Shown: positions 53,481 through 62,253 of the stretch, one piece after another
How positions within the stretch are numbered: position 1 is the stretch's first letter
How the letters are laid out: every line of letters begins with the position of its first letter
Assembly: GCA_021740645.1 (NCBI GenBank)
Contig: JAIOZL010000007.1
Coordinates: 62,001-126,000, forward strand
DNA from: Bacteroidales bacterium
GTDB taxonomy: Bacteria > Bacteroidota > Bacteroidia > Bacteroidales > JAADJA01
DNA length: 64,000 nt
Direction of reading: 5' to 3'
Translations under genes and position numbers: made by a program
The notes under the pieces: model-generated
Told to the model about the DNA's origin: nothing
What the model saw: only the letters and a program-made list of their open reading frames with translations
Databases searched by the model: none

Positions 53481-54002
53481 CTAATTAAAATCCTTTTTTA
53501 TTTGCTCAAACCACCTATCCAGCCTCTCATCGGTCAACTCTGCTTCATGATCCTCGTTCAAAGCGAGCCCATAAAATAAACCATCTCTTTGTCCGTCAGA
53601 GTCTTCAAAATTATAGGCTTCAGTGGGTGTTTGTCCAATGATTTTAACCTCTCGTTTTTCAAATTCTTCCTGAAATACGCCCAGGCCATCCACAAAATGA
53701 TGAGGGTAAAGAATTTGGTCGCCCAAACCATAGAAAGCCACTACCTTATTTTTCAGATCAACAGTATCAAGTAATTTAAAGAATTCAAACCACTTATTGG
53801 AATCATCAGCATCTTCCCAAACATGACTTCCTACTGTAGAACCTCCAACAATCCAGTTATCATAAGCTTTCAAATCATTAACGGTAACATCGGTAACAGT
53901 TATTTTTTTTATCATTGAGTTGTTAAAACGGCTTAACATTTTATCTGCAACAACTTCAACATTTCCTTCCCTTGGCCAGAATACTAATAATACTTTATTC
54001 AT
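53481..54002 (-). CDS. Flavodoxin (variant FMN phosphate loop)
   Basis: The 173-residue protein matches FldA-type flavodoxins over the fold: DNWIVGGSTVGSHVWEDADDSNKW (about 48-71), VVAFYGLGDQILYPHHFVDGLG (about 87-108) and YNFEDSDGQRDGLFYGLALNEDH (about 129-151). The usual N-terminal phosphate loop T/S-x-T-G-x-T is replaced by PREGNVEVV (residues 10-18), lacking the Thr and Ser residues that contact the FMN phosphate. The protein should carry low-potential electrons in the cytoplasm. Whether it binds FMN normally is uncertain. It ends 64 bases before the BNR gene with a hairpin between. Confidence 0.85.
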   Translation of the reverse strand: MNKVLLVFWPREGNVEVVADKMLSRFNNSMIKKITVTDVTVNDLKAYDNWIVGGSTVGSHVWEDADDSNKWFEFFKLLDTVDLKNKVVAFYGLGDQILYPHHFVDGLGVFQEEFEKREVKIIGQTPTEAYNFEDSDGQRDGLFYGLALNEDHEAELTDERLDRWFEQIKKDFN

Positions 54003-54096
54003 TTTTAATCTTGTTTTTAATATAACAAATCAGGGCGCAAATATAATCATTGAAATTTAAATAAATCAATATTGTTACGGAATCATTTATAATGGT

Positions 54097-55110
54097 TTAT
54101 ATGTTTTTTGAATCCATATAAAACCTGCACGAATCAGTTATTGTTTGCTGCACTGTTCTAAATTCAAAATCCAGGGCATCAATAACTTTATTTGCAGAAT
54201 AACGATACTCATTCCCTGCTGTGCGTGCGGTTTCTTTAGTTATTAATGGCTTATTCCCTGTAAGCAGGGATTTCAGGTATTCAGCCCTCCAGGCCAGCTC
54301 TCCCATCCATTTAGTTGCCTTGTAGGGGGGAGCTGGTTTATGAAGCTGTGCAGCTATATAGCTAAACAACGTCTGATAGTTAATATTTTCAGAGGTAAGG
54401 ACAAAGCGCTCGCCACCAATTTCACTTTGCATTAGTTTAACCATAATTTCCACTACATCCCTTACATCAACAACTCCATTAATACCAGGAGTATAAAACT
54501 TCAGGCCATTTTCCACTGTTTTAATCAATTTGGTTGACCCACTGTTTATTTCACCAGGGCCCAGCACAATACCCGGGTTTACAATGATGGCAGACAAACC
54601 TTCAGCAATACCACGCCAAACTTCCTGTTCAGCACCATATTTACTGATGGCATAGTTCGAATTATTTTTGGAGGCCTTCCACACCACGTTTTCATCAATT
54701 ACCTTATCGTTTTCACCTCGCCCAATCGCCGCAATGGAACTGACATGACAAAATTTATTTATCTGTTTTTCAAGGGCCATGTTCACCATATTAGCGGTTC
54801 CGTGAATATTGACCCTCATCATTTTTTCCCGGTCAGCCGGCTGAAAAGAAACGATTGCAGCTGCATGGTAAACCTGAGAAACACCATTGAAACAAGCCTC
54901 TAACGAATAAATATCGGTAATGTCTGCACCTATCCATTCTATTTTTTTTTTGATATCTGAAGGCTTTCTTTTGTAAAAAGAAAAAACCCTTTCGATGATG
55001 TGGAATGAACTTTTTTTACGGTGGATAGCCCTGATAGTATTACCTCTATCAAGCAAAACATGAAGCAGGTGAGCTCCGATAAACCCCGTTCCTCCTGTAA
55101 CCAATATCAT
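54097..55110 (-). CDS. Extended short-chain dehydrogenase/NAD-dependent epimerase
   Basis: The 337-residue protein has the N-terminal dinucleotide motif LVTGGTGFIGAHLL (about 3-16), VYHAAAIVSF (about 84-93), the catalytic YAISK (about 152-156) with the SSIAAIGRG Ser segment upstream, and IIVNPGIVLGPGE. The C-terminal region with LISKETARTAGNEYRYSANK-like text (here PLITKETARTAGNEYRYSAN) is typical of the dihydroflavonol-reductase-like subgroup. It probably oxidises or reduces a hydroxyl in a small molecule or nucleotide sugar. Alone in its orientation with 94 bases to flavodoxin. Substrate unknown. Confidence 0.85.
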   Translation of the reverse strand: MILVTGGTGFIGAHLLHVLLDRGNTIRAIHRKKSSFHIIERVFSFYKRKPSDIKKKIEWIGADITDIYSLEACFNGVSQVYHAAAIVSFQPADREKMMRVNIHGTANMVNMALEKQINKFCHVSSIAAIGRGENDKVIDENVVWKASKNNSNYAISKYGAEQEVWRGIAEGLSAIIVNPGIVLGPGEINSGSTKLIKTVENGLKFYTPGINGVVDVRDVVEIMVKLMQSEIGGERFVLTSENINYQTLFSYIAAQLHKPAPPYKATKWMGELAWRAEYLKSLLTGNKPLITKETARTAGNEYRYSANKVIDALDFEFRTVQQTITDSCRFYMDSKNI

Positions 55111-55148
55111 GTTGCAAAACTAATAATTTAGATTAGTACTAAACTGGT

Positions 55149-55179
55149 TTTGACATAAGAATTACTTTTGATACTTTTG
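55149..55179 (+). promoter_or_regulatory. Promoter of the outer-membrane barrel gene at 55206
   Basis: TTTG at 55149-55152 and TACTTTTG at 55172-55179 are 19 bases apart, matching the Bacteroidota promoter well. A second TACTTTTG at 55163-55170 has no matching -33. The predicted start is some 20 bases before the ATG. Confidence 0.7.
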
Positions 55180-55205
55180 TAATATAAACTAATCTATATC
55201 TCAAT

Positions 55206-55967
55206 ATGAAAAAGCTTATTGTATTTGCTATAGGATTTATTTTTTTATTCAGCTCTCAGTCCTTTGCCCAGAAAGGTAAAGAAATAGTTGTTGGTGCCGG
55301 TGGAGCTCTCACAAGCGTATGGATAATGAACCAAAGTTTTTACGGTGAACCCGAAATTGATTATGCTCCTAAAATCGGTTATATGGCTAACTTCAGGCTT
55401 GGTTATAACTTTACTGAAAACGTAAGTGTAATGACAGAATTACAATATTCACTGCAAGGACAGAAGTATGATGGGAAACAAAGTTTTAATGGGAATAAAT
55501 ACGATGTGGCACGGGATATTAATCTTAGGTATTTAAATATTCCCCTGTTTTTTAAGTATGGCTTTGGCGACAAGGAAACCAAGTTTAGGTTTCTTATTGG
55601 GCCCCAGATAGGATTATTGCTGGAAGCCACCCAGGAATATACCCGTGATGGCAATAAAATTGGTACTGAGAAAACCGATTTAGATGGAAACTCCTTTTTG
55701 ACGGATGAAACAGAGATTTCCGACCGCTTTGAATCAATGGATATTGGAATAGCTGTGGACGTTGGGGCTGATATCCATCTTTCTGACCAATGGTTTATTA
55801 ATGCCGGTTTTCGCGGTAATTATGGATTTACTGATATCAATGCTGCAAGTTTTCAGATTAAGAACATTGACGGGGAATATACCCCATCTCATAATTTTTG
55901 GGGAGGCCTTTATGTAGGGATAAATTACAAAATAGATGTGCAGGGATATAGCCAGCGTAGTTTCTAA
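55206..55967 (+). CDS. Outer-membrane beta-barrel protein (OMP_b-brl family)
   Basis: The 253-residue protein has a signal peptide ending at SFAQ (residue 22). The mature part is an eight- to ten-stranded barrel with alternating pattern: VGAGGALTSVWIMNQSFYGE, ANFRLGYNFTENVSVMTELQ, YLNIPLFFKYGFGD, FRFLIGPQIGLLLEA and FINAGFRGNYGFTDINA. The LNIPLF/KYGF motif and FLIGPQIG are standard in PorT-like porins. It probably serves as a small outer-membrane protein of structural or sensing role. It stands in its own unit with its own promoter. Confidence 0.82.
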   Translation: MKKLIVFAIGFIFLFSSQSFAQKGKEIVVGAGGALTSVWIMNQSFYGEPEIDYAPKIGYMANFRLGYNFTENVSVMTELQYSLQGQKYDGKQSFNGNKYDVARDINLRYLNIPLFFKYGFGDKETKFRFLIGPQIGLLLEATQEYTRDGNKIGTEKTDLDGNSFLTDETEISDRFESMDIGIAVDVGADIHLSDQWFINAGFRGNYGFTDINAASFQIKNIDGEYTPSHNFWGGLYVGINYKIDVQGYSQRSF

Positions 55968-55990
55968 ACCTGTGCTTGGCTTTAACGACC

Positions 55991-56662
55991 CTAACCTTCT
56001 TTAAACAATTCTTTAGACAAAATTAGTAGCCTTTCCATATCTACAAATACCCTTATCACAAGATAGGTACCAATACCTATTAAGATGATGCCAACTATGC
56101 GGTTCATCCAGGTGGTGACTTTCGCATTGACAAACTGTTTAAGCTGGTTTGAAACATAACACTTGAAAATATCTGTAAGGAAAATAGTAATAAGGGCACC
56201 CGTTAGGAAAAGAAATATTGAATGGCTGTTAACACCGTAATTTGCACTAATGGACACAACAATGGTGATCCAAAGGAACCACATACCGGGATTTAACCCA
56301 TTTAATAAAAAGCCTTTAATGATGTAAACATAAAATTTCGAAGGTGTTTCTATTGGACCGGCTTTTTCTTCTGATGGCCGAATTCCTTTACGGGTTCCTG
56401 TGTAGGTACCAAAAATGACCAGGATAATCCCACCAATCACACTGAAATAAACATTTTGCCGTGGATCAGCCCCCAGAATTTGTGAAGCTCCAAAATAACA
56501 AAGCAATAAAGCAAACAGATCACTTAGAAATATCCCTATAGCAAGAAATGCTCCGTATCTGAACCCCCTGTGGATACTTGTCTGGATCAGAGCAAAAAAG
56601 GCCGGGCCAAGAAGAACAGCAAATGTTAATCCTAATAATATACCTTGCGCAAAAGGTCCCAT
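55991..56662 (-). CDS. LysE-family amino-acid exporter
   Basis: The 223-residue protein has six hydrophobic segments. The family signature is at the N-terminus: GILLGLTFAVLLGPAFFALI then HRGFRYGAFLAIGIFLSDLF. FLLNGLNPGMWFLWI (about 117-131) is the second conserved NP motif. LysE proteins export lysine, threonine, homoserine or related compounds. It begins nine bases after the GH3-family gene and is on the same strand, so the two are very likely one operon; that suggests export of the amino-acid conjugate or the amino acid pool. Substrate is not shown. Confidence 0.9.
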   Translation of the reverse strand: MGPFAQGILLGLTFAVLLGPAFFALIQTSIHRGFRYGAFLAIGIFLSDLFALLLCYFGASQILGADPRQNVYFSVIGGIILVIFGTYTGTRKGIRPSEEKAGPIETPSKFYVYIIKGFLLNGLNPGMWFLWITIVVSISANYGVNSHSIFLFLTGALITIFLTDIFKCYVSNQLKQFVNAKVTTWMNRIVGIILIGIGTYLVIRVFVDMERLLILSKELFKEG

Positions 56663-56671
56663 GAAATTGTT

Positions 56672-58222
56672 TTATTTTGAACTGATCTGGTAATTATTTA
56701 AATATTCCTGCCATTCTGTTAAAAGATCTTTTTTTAACACCCTGGGAAATTTATTAGCTCCACCTTCTTTTCCTTTCATTTTCATCCAGCCGGAGAAAAC
56801 ACTTGCAGGCAATACCTCAACAAATACATCCCTGATGGCCTCAATACGCTCAACCCTGTAATCATCATTTAAAATTTTAAGATAACCGTCAATTTTATCT
56901 CTGGCTTCCTTGGGGTCAATTTTATCATCACTTCCAAGGTACCATTGATGGGCAAACATTGATCCGTGTTTTTTACCAGCGACAGTAAATTCTCTTATCT
57001 CCACATTCATTTCATTTTCAAGCATCTCAATCGCTCGGGATAAGTTATCAAGCGATAAATGCTCTCCGCAAATACTCAGGAAATGCTTCGTGCGCCCGGT
57101 AATCATTATTTCATAATTCTCTTTGGAAACAAATTTTATCACATCTCCAATCAGGTATCTCCATGCTCCTGAACAAGTGGTCATGAGCAATGCATACTCT
57201 TTTCCCGCTTCAACATCTTTTATTGTTAGGGCTGTGGGGTTAGGTTTTAAATTCCCGTCTTCGTCAAAATTTATATTGTCGAAAGGAACAAACTCATAAA
57301 AAATACAATTGTCCAATATTAATTGCATTGCATTGCTTTTTAAGCTGTTTTGAAATGCAATATACCCTTCGGAAGCCAGGTACGACTCTTGATAAATAAC
57401 CTTTTTGGCAAAAAGTTTTTCAAAGCTCTTAATATAGGGAGCAAAAGAAACACCACTATGCACATATATCGATAGGTTAGGCCATATATCGTGAATGGTC
57501 TCCACCTTATAATGATCAATAATCCTTTCAAGAATAATCTGTATCCACGCAGGAACACCTACAATCACACCAATATCCCAGTTTTTTGCTTTTTTAATTA
57601 TTTCATCCAGCTTAGTAGACCAGTCACGTTCTTTTGAAATCCTTTTACCCGGTTTGTAAAAATGCTGAAACCAAAAAGGGATATTGCCGGCAGAAATACC
57701 TGACAGGTCACCTTCGTAATAAGTTCCGTTATATTGCAAGTGAGTACTTCCCCCAATCATCAGGACTCCCTTTTCATAAAATTCTATGGGGAAATCAAAA
57801 TTAACAGAACTCACCAGTTGCCGGATACTGGCCCGACGGATAGCACGGATCATATCGCCTGTAACCGGAATTTGTTTGCTGGATGCCTCAGAAGTGCCTG
57901 AAGTAAGGGCAAAGTATTTAACCCTGCCAGGCCAGGAGACAAACGACTCTCCATTTAATGCCCTGTACCACCATTTCCTGAACATGGAGTTGTAGTCGTA
58001 AACAGGGACTTTGCTCTGAAACCTTTTTATCACATCGTTGCCACTCAGTAGTTCAGAAAAGCCATAATGCTCACCAAAATAAGTAAACTGTGATTTTTTC
58101 AATAGTTTACGTAATTCCTTTACCTGGGTAAGGTATGGATCGGTATGCTTACGTTGCTTCTGATCAATAGGGATCTTCCTAAGCTCATAAGCTTTTTTTA
58201 TTATAGAACCTAATATCGGCAT
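56672..58222 (-). CDS. GH3 family acyl-acid amido synthetase
   Basis: The 516-residue protein has the three ATP/AMP motifs of the GH3 (ANL-type) family: YFALTSGTSEASSKQIPVT (about 107-125, motif I), ESYLASEGYIAFQ (about 284-296, motif II) and YLIGDVIKFV (about 367-376, motif III), followed by the hinge GRTKHFLSICGEHLS (about 386-400). Plant GH3 enzymes adenylate jasmonate or indole-acetate and join it to amino acids; bacterial homologues are common but little understood. It is followed nine bases later by a LysE exporter. It acts in the cytoplasm, ATP dependent. The carboxylate and amine substrates cannot be named from sequence. Confidence 0.88.
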   Translation of the reverse strand: MPILGSIIKKAYELRKIPIDQKQRKHTDPYLTQVKELRKLLKKSQFTYFGEHYGFSELLSGNDVIKRFQSKVPVYDYNSMFRKWWYRALNGESFVSWPGRVKYFALTSGTSEASSKQIPVTGDMIRAIRRASIRQLVSSVNFDFPIEFYEKGVLMIGGSTHLQYNGTYYEGDLSGISAGNIPFWFQHFYKPGKRISKERDWSTKLDEIIKKAKNWDIGVIVGVPAWIQIILERIIDHYKVETIHDIWPNLSIYVHSGVSFAPYIKSFEKLFAKKVIYQESYLASEGYIAFQNSLKSNAMQLILDNCIFYEFVPFDNINFDEDGNLKPNPTALTIKDVEAGKEYALLMTTCSGAWRYLIGDVIKFVSKENYEIMITGRTKHFLSICGEHLSLDNLSRAIEMLENEMNVEIREFTVAGKKHGSMFAHQWYLGSDDKIDPKEARDKIDGYLKILNDDYRVERIEAIRDVFVEVLPASVFSGWMKMKGKEGGANKFPRVLKKDLLTEWQEYLNNYQISSK

Positions 58223-58384
58223 CTTACTTTCGACTGATTGACTGACACAAAAATAATCAAATAAATTTGATGCTAAGTAAAAGTGTATCTTTTGAAAAAT
58301 CTGTTAAATCAGATTGGTTTCTGGGATAAATATCATTAGTAAAATTATGATTGTTTATGTACTTTCGCTATAAGATAAACTAAA

Positions 58385-59449
58385 ATGAAAATCGCATTAA
58401 AATTGATCATCGGCTGCGTTCTATGTATAATCTCCATATTTGTCTTTTACCTAGTAGGGGTCATTATTTATAGTTTAATAACTGCTTTCCATCCGGATGA
58501 GGAAGAAGTTCTGATAGCTAATAAAAATTCTGATAAAGGGATAAACGCGCTTGATACACTTACCGCCTTAAGCTGGAACATTGGATATGCAGGCTTGGGA
58601 AAGGAGATGGATTTCTTTTATGAAGAGGGTAAAAAAGTTAAGCCGACTGCAGAAGAACACAATAAGTATCTGACGGGGATAGGTGACTTCATTCAAAAAC
58701 AATCTAATATTGATTTCGGCTTTTTCCAGGAAGTGGATTTTAAATCAAATCGTAGCTATAAAACCAACGAATATGATTACCTGCAAAAGCGTCTTGCCGA
58801 CCACTCATCAGTATTTGCCTTAAATTACAAAGCTGGGTTTGTACCTGTACCCCTTTATAACCCTATGGGAAAAGTCAATTCAGGAATGGCATTCTTTTCA
58901 AAGTATCGGTTAGCAGAATCGAAACGCCTTTCAACTCCCGGAAAACACAAATGGCCAAAACAGATGTATTTACTAAAACGCTGTTTTATTGTGAACAGGA
59001 TAAATTTGGAAAACGAGAAGGAGCTGGTTCTCTTCAATATTCACAATTCGGCTTTTGGAGATGAAAAGGATTTCAGAAAAGCGGAGCTTGAAATGTTAAA
59101 AAAACTTGTTTTAGAAGAATATGAAAAGGGTAATTATGTGTTAGTTGGAGGAGATTGGAATCAAAATCCCCCAGGAATGGAGGTAACAGTAATTGGTAAA
59201 TATATATCAAAAGAAGTATGGCCTGTTTCTCCTGACTTTATGCCCGCCGGATGGACCTGGGCTTTTGATAACAGCTTACCAACCAACAGGGATGTAAACA
59301 AACCATTTGATTTTACCCGGACAACTACCACTATCCTGGATTATTTTTTATCCTCACCAAATGTGGAGGTAATTGAAATACAAACTTTCGACCTGGAATT
59401 TAAAGATTCGGATCATCAGCCTGTTATGTTAACTTTTAAACTGAAATAA
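58385..59449 (+). CDS. Membrane-anchored endonuclease/exonuclease/phosphatase-family protein
   Basis: The 354-residue protein has one N-terminal membrane segment (about 5-30). The EEP domain covers about 60-352 with the expected blocks: LSWNIGYAGLG (Asn of block 1), FGFFQEVDFKSN (Glu), FNIHNSAFGDEKDF, LVGGDWNQNPPG (Asp-x-Asn) and DSDHQPVMLTFKL (Asp-His at the end). The family hydrolyses phosphodiesters or phosphomonoesters with Mg2+. Location outside the inner membrane suggests a sphingomyelinase-, phospholipase- or phosphatase-like role. No nucleic-acid-binding feature is seen. A TACTTTCG at 58360-58367 could be the -7 element. Confidence 0.85.
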   Translation: MKIALKLIIGCVLCIISIFVFYLVGVIIYSLITAFHPDEEEVLIANKNSDKGINALDTLTALSWNIGYAGLGKEMDFFYEEGKKVKPTAEEHNKYLTGIGDFIQKQSNIDFGFFQEVDFKSNRSYKTNEYDYLQKRLADHSSVFALNYKAGFVPVPLYNPMGKVNSGMAFFSKYRLAESKRLSTPGKHKWPKQMYLLKRCFIVNRINLENEKELVLFNIHNSAFGDEKDFRKAELEMLKKLVLEEYEKGNYVLVGGDWNQNPPGMEVTVIGKYISKEVWPVSPDFMPAGWTWAFDNSLPTNRDVNKPFDFTRTTTTILDYFLSSPNVEVIEIQTFDLEFKDSDHQPVMLTFKLK

Positions 59450-59478
59450 ATGGCTTTCCCGGGGGAGAACCTGGCCCC

Positions 59479-61047
59479 TTAATTTGTCAGCATCATCTTC
59501 CGCTTAACATTAATCCCGGCACCTGTTAATGAAAAATAATACATCCCCGGGTTCAGCCTGATGCGAGAAGCATCAAACCGTTCAATGTATTTTCCCCTCA
59601 ACCTGTATTCATTATTAATAAGGCTTGCAACCTCTTTTCCCATTACATCATAAACTTTGAGGGATATTAAACCGGGTTCATGCAATTTAAACGAAATTAC
59701 TGTACTTTCATTAAAAGGATTGGGAAAGTTTGGACCCATTTCAGCAAGGGGCTTTTGGGCAACTTCAATATCCGTAGTAATTACTGCTTCAGGATCTATA
59801 ATGGCTGTCCAAACACTCAATTGGCCGTTGTTTAACCGGGTCCATATCGGCCTGATCACGTCATTATGAGATGAAACACAATTATAATCACCGAAAAATA
59901 CATTCCCAGAGGGTAAAAATGGTGATTCACTCACCTTAAAATTAATGAAGGAATCTGCACCATCTTCAGAAACAGCCATATAAACATCAGTATTATTGTC
60001 GTCATATTCTCTTCTGTCGTACCAAACAAACCATAACCTACCGGTCACCTGATCAATTGACATCCAGGTAAAGAACTGATGTTTTCCCGGAGGGTCATCA
60101 TTTACACGCAAAGGCAAACTCCAGTTATCGCCGCCATCTGTTGATTTTACAACCCAAACATCAGTATCGTCAATGCCATTCCCCTGGTCGGACCAGTTAA
60201 TGTAAATGCTTCCATGATTGGGACCACCACTCAAATCACAAACTGTTATCGGGAGGCCATTACAACGGTTGATCCCAGGAATGTCATAATCCCATCCACC
60301 GGGGAAATCGGCCACAAAAATATCTTCATCCAGCCAGGTTTCACCCTGGTCAAGTGATCGGTCGAACACCAAACCCTCTGGTCCGGCCCAGGCTACGTAA
60401 ATTTCACCATTTGGTCCAACAGCAGGAACTGCCCCTTCATTTGTATTATCGCTATCTATGCAGTCTCCATCCACTTCATTGATCTTTAATGCCGGACTCC
60501 ATGTTTCTCCTTCATTTGTGGATTTCGAAAATAGAATTACAGACACATCATTAGGGCTTGAACTTCCATATTGATCAAACTGAGTCCAGGTAACATACAT
60601 ATTATTATTTGTCCTGTCAACCACAGCCCATTGCTTATCCTGCGCCTTTGTCCCGTTTAGCCCCATATATGATCCGTCATTCCAGGTTAGCCCTTCATCT
60701 GTAGATTTCTGGCAAACTATACGGTCGATCCAATTTCCGGAAGGGGGATTGGCCAGATGAAAGAAAAAGTAATTTCCTGCAGTATCTACCATAGTTACCG
60801 GATCTCCCCAAACACCATTGGTAGCTGAGGTTAAAGTGGTCACCGTCCAGGTATAACCTCCATCATTGGAATAGAATAAATTGTTGATGTTGGCCCCTGC
60901 AATTAATTTATTTGTATTTTGGGGGTTAACATAAATAGAAGGTTCTTCCGGCGAATTGGAGGAAGAGATCATCACGTTTTGATGTTGAGAAAAAAGAAAG
61001 CCAATACCACCCAAAAGGAAAAAGAAAGTAAAAAAGAATCGTTTCAT
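59479..61047 (-). CDS. T9SS-exported sialidase-like (BNR) protein
   Basis: The ATG at 61047 gives MKRFFFTFFFLLGGIGFLFSQ; upstream codons to 61101 add a poor N-terminus. The 522-residue protein has a propeller (about 30-440) with Asp-box-like repeats YSNDGGYTWTV, STDEGLTWNDG, STNEGETWSP, SLDQGETWLD and STDGGDNWSL. CDLSGGPNHGSIYINWSDQG matches a segment in the giant protein at 8948 (VDISGGPNNGNIYVVWANVG). A sorting domain follows (NFPNPFNESTVISFKL ... LNPGMYYFSLTGAGINVKRKMML). The sialidase Arg triad was not identified, so a binding role is as likely as enzymatic action. Confidence 0.83.
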   Translation of the reverse strand: MKRFFFTFFFLLGGIGFLFSQHQNVMISSSNSPEEPSIYVNPQNTNKLIAGANINNLFYSNDGGYTWTVTTLTSATNGVWGDPVTMVDTAGNYFFFHLANPPSGNWIDRIVCQKSTDEGLTWNDGSYMGLNGTKAQDKQWAVVDRTNNNMYVTWTQFDQYGSSSPNDVSVILFSKSTNEGETWSPALKINEVDGDCIDSDNTNEGAVPAVGPNGEIYVAWAGPEGLVFDRSLDQGETWLDEDIFVADFPGGWDYDIPGINRCNGLPITVCDLSGGPNHGSIYINWSDQGNGIDDTDVWVVKSTDGGDNWSLPLRVNDDPPGKHQFFTWMSIDQVTGRLWFVWYDRREYDDNNTDVYMAVSEDGADSFINFKVSESPFLPSGNVFFGDYNCVSSHNDVIRPIWTRLNNGQLSVWTAIIDPEAVITTDIEVAQKPLAEMGPNFPNPFNESTVISFKLHEPGLISLKVYDVMGKEVASLINNEYRLRGKYIERFDASRIRLNPGMYYFSLTGAGINVKRKMMLTN

Positions 61048-61197
61048 GTTTTTGTATATTTCAAAATAAAACCAATTGTTAACATAAAGACAAAAAAACA
61101 TCGTACATCGTTGGATAGATCGAATGTATTACAACATTTTATATTTTAGCCAATAAAACTAACTATTTTCTATCAATCTATAAATCATATATTTAAA

Positions 61198-62190
61198 ATG
61201 ACCTATACTCCTTCAGAATCAAGATATAATACGATGTCATATAACCGTTGCGGAAATAGTGGTTTAAAATTACCTGCCATTTCTTTGGGTTTATGGCACA
61301 ATTGGGGCGATAAAGATAATTTTGAAAAAGGAAGGATGATGCTTCGAAAGGCTTTTGATTTGGGCATAACACATTTCGACCTGGCCAATAATTACGGGCC
61401 ACCCTATGGAGCAGCAGAAAGGAATTTTGGAAAAATACTGAAACTTGATTTTAGCAATCATCGTGATGAACTCATTATCTCCTCAAAGGCGGGCTGGGAC
61501 ATGTGGCCCGGACCCTATGGCAACTATGGTTCACGGAAATATTTGATCGCCAGCCTTGATCAAAGCCTGGAACGGATGGGATTGGATTATGTGGATATTT
61601 TTTACCATCACCGGCCTGATCCCGCTACCCCTCTGGAAGAAACAATGGGCGCCCTTGATCATATTGTAAAGAGCAGTAAAGCACTATATGTGGGAATTTC
61701 CCAATATAATGCGGAAGATACTACACAGGCTGCAAAGATACTAAGGGAAATGGGCACACCACTTCTAATTCATCAGCCCCGATATAATATGTTTGATCGA
61801 TGGATAGAGCCTGATCTACTAAAGGTCCTTGCAAAAGAAGGCGTAGGAAGCATTGTTTTTTCGCCACTGGCACAGGGATTACTCACTGACCGTTACCTAA
61901 AGGGGTTACCTGCTGATTCAAGGGCCGTTAAGGATGGCCGTTTTTTAAATCCTAAACATATCACTGATAATAAGTTAAATGTGATTCGTCAGCTTAATAC
62001 CATAGCTAAAAGCCGTAATCAAACGCTTGCCCAAATGGCTACTGCCTGGGTACTTCGTATGCCGGAAGTTACATCTGCATTAATTGGTGCAAGTAATGTT
62101 GGCCAGATTGAGGAAATTGTTGAAGCGTTAAATAACACAAGTTTTGCAGGAGAGGAGTTGGAGGCCATTGATCGTGTTTTAATGAAATAA
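61198..62190 (+). CDS. Aldo/keto reductase, YghZ-like (L-glyceraldehyde-3-phosphate reductase type)
   Basis: The 330-residue TIM-barrel protein resembles E. coli YghZ (Gpr) throughout. FDLANNYGPPYGAAERNFGK (about 60-79) has the catalytic Asp and Tyr; IISSKAGWDMWPGPYGNYGS (about 95-114) the Lys; DYVDIFYHHRPDP (about 134-146) the His. SPLAQGLLTDRYLKGLP and ALIGASNVGQIEE close the NADPH site. The family reduces L-glyceraldehyde-3-phosphate and other aldehydes such as methylglyoxal with NADPH in the cytoplasm. It is a stand-alone gene. Only the name of the family, not the exact substrate, is sure. Confidence 0.88.
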   Translation: MTYTPSESRYNTMSYNRCGNSGLKLPAISLGLWHNWGDKDNFEKGRMMLRKAFDLGITHFDLANNYGPPYGAAERNFGKILKLDFSNHRDELIISSKAGWDMWPGPYGNYGSRKYLIASLDQSLERMGLDYVDIFYHHRPDPATPLEETMGALDHIVKSSKALYVGISQYNAEDTTQAAKILREMGTPLLIHQPRYNMFDRWIEPDLLKVLAKEGVGSIVFSPLAQGLLTDRYLKGLPADSRAVKDGRFLNPKHITDNKLNVIRQLNTIAKSRNQTLAQMATAWVLRMPEVTSALIGASNVGQIEEIVEALNNTSFAGEELEAIDRVLMK

Positions 62191-62253
62191 CAATGAATAT
62201 AATTAAGAACGGGGCGTTTTGTTAACAAATTAAACGATAACCTAGCATTTGTT

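Noticed and set aside
59479-61047. True secreted sialidase
   Set aside because: Asp-box-like repeats are present but the catalytic Arg triad and nucleophile were not found by eye.
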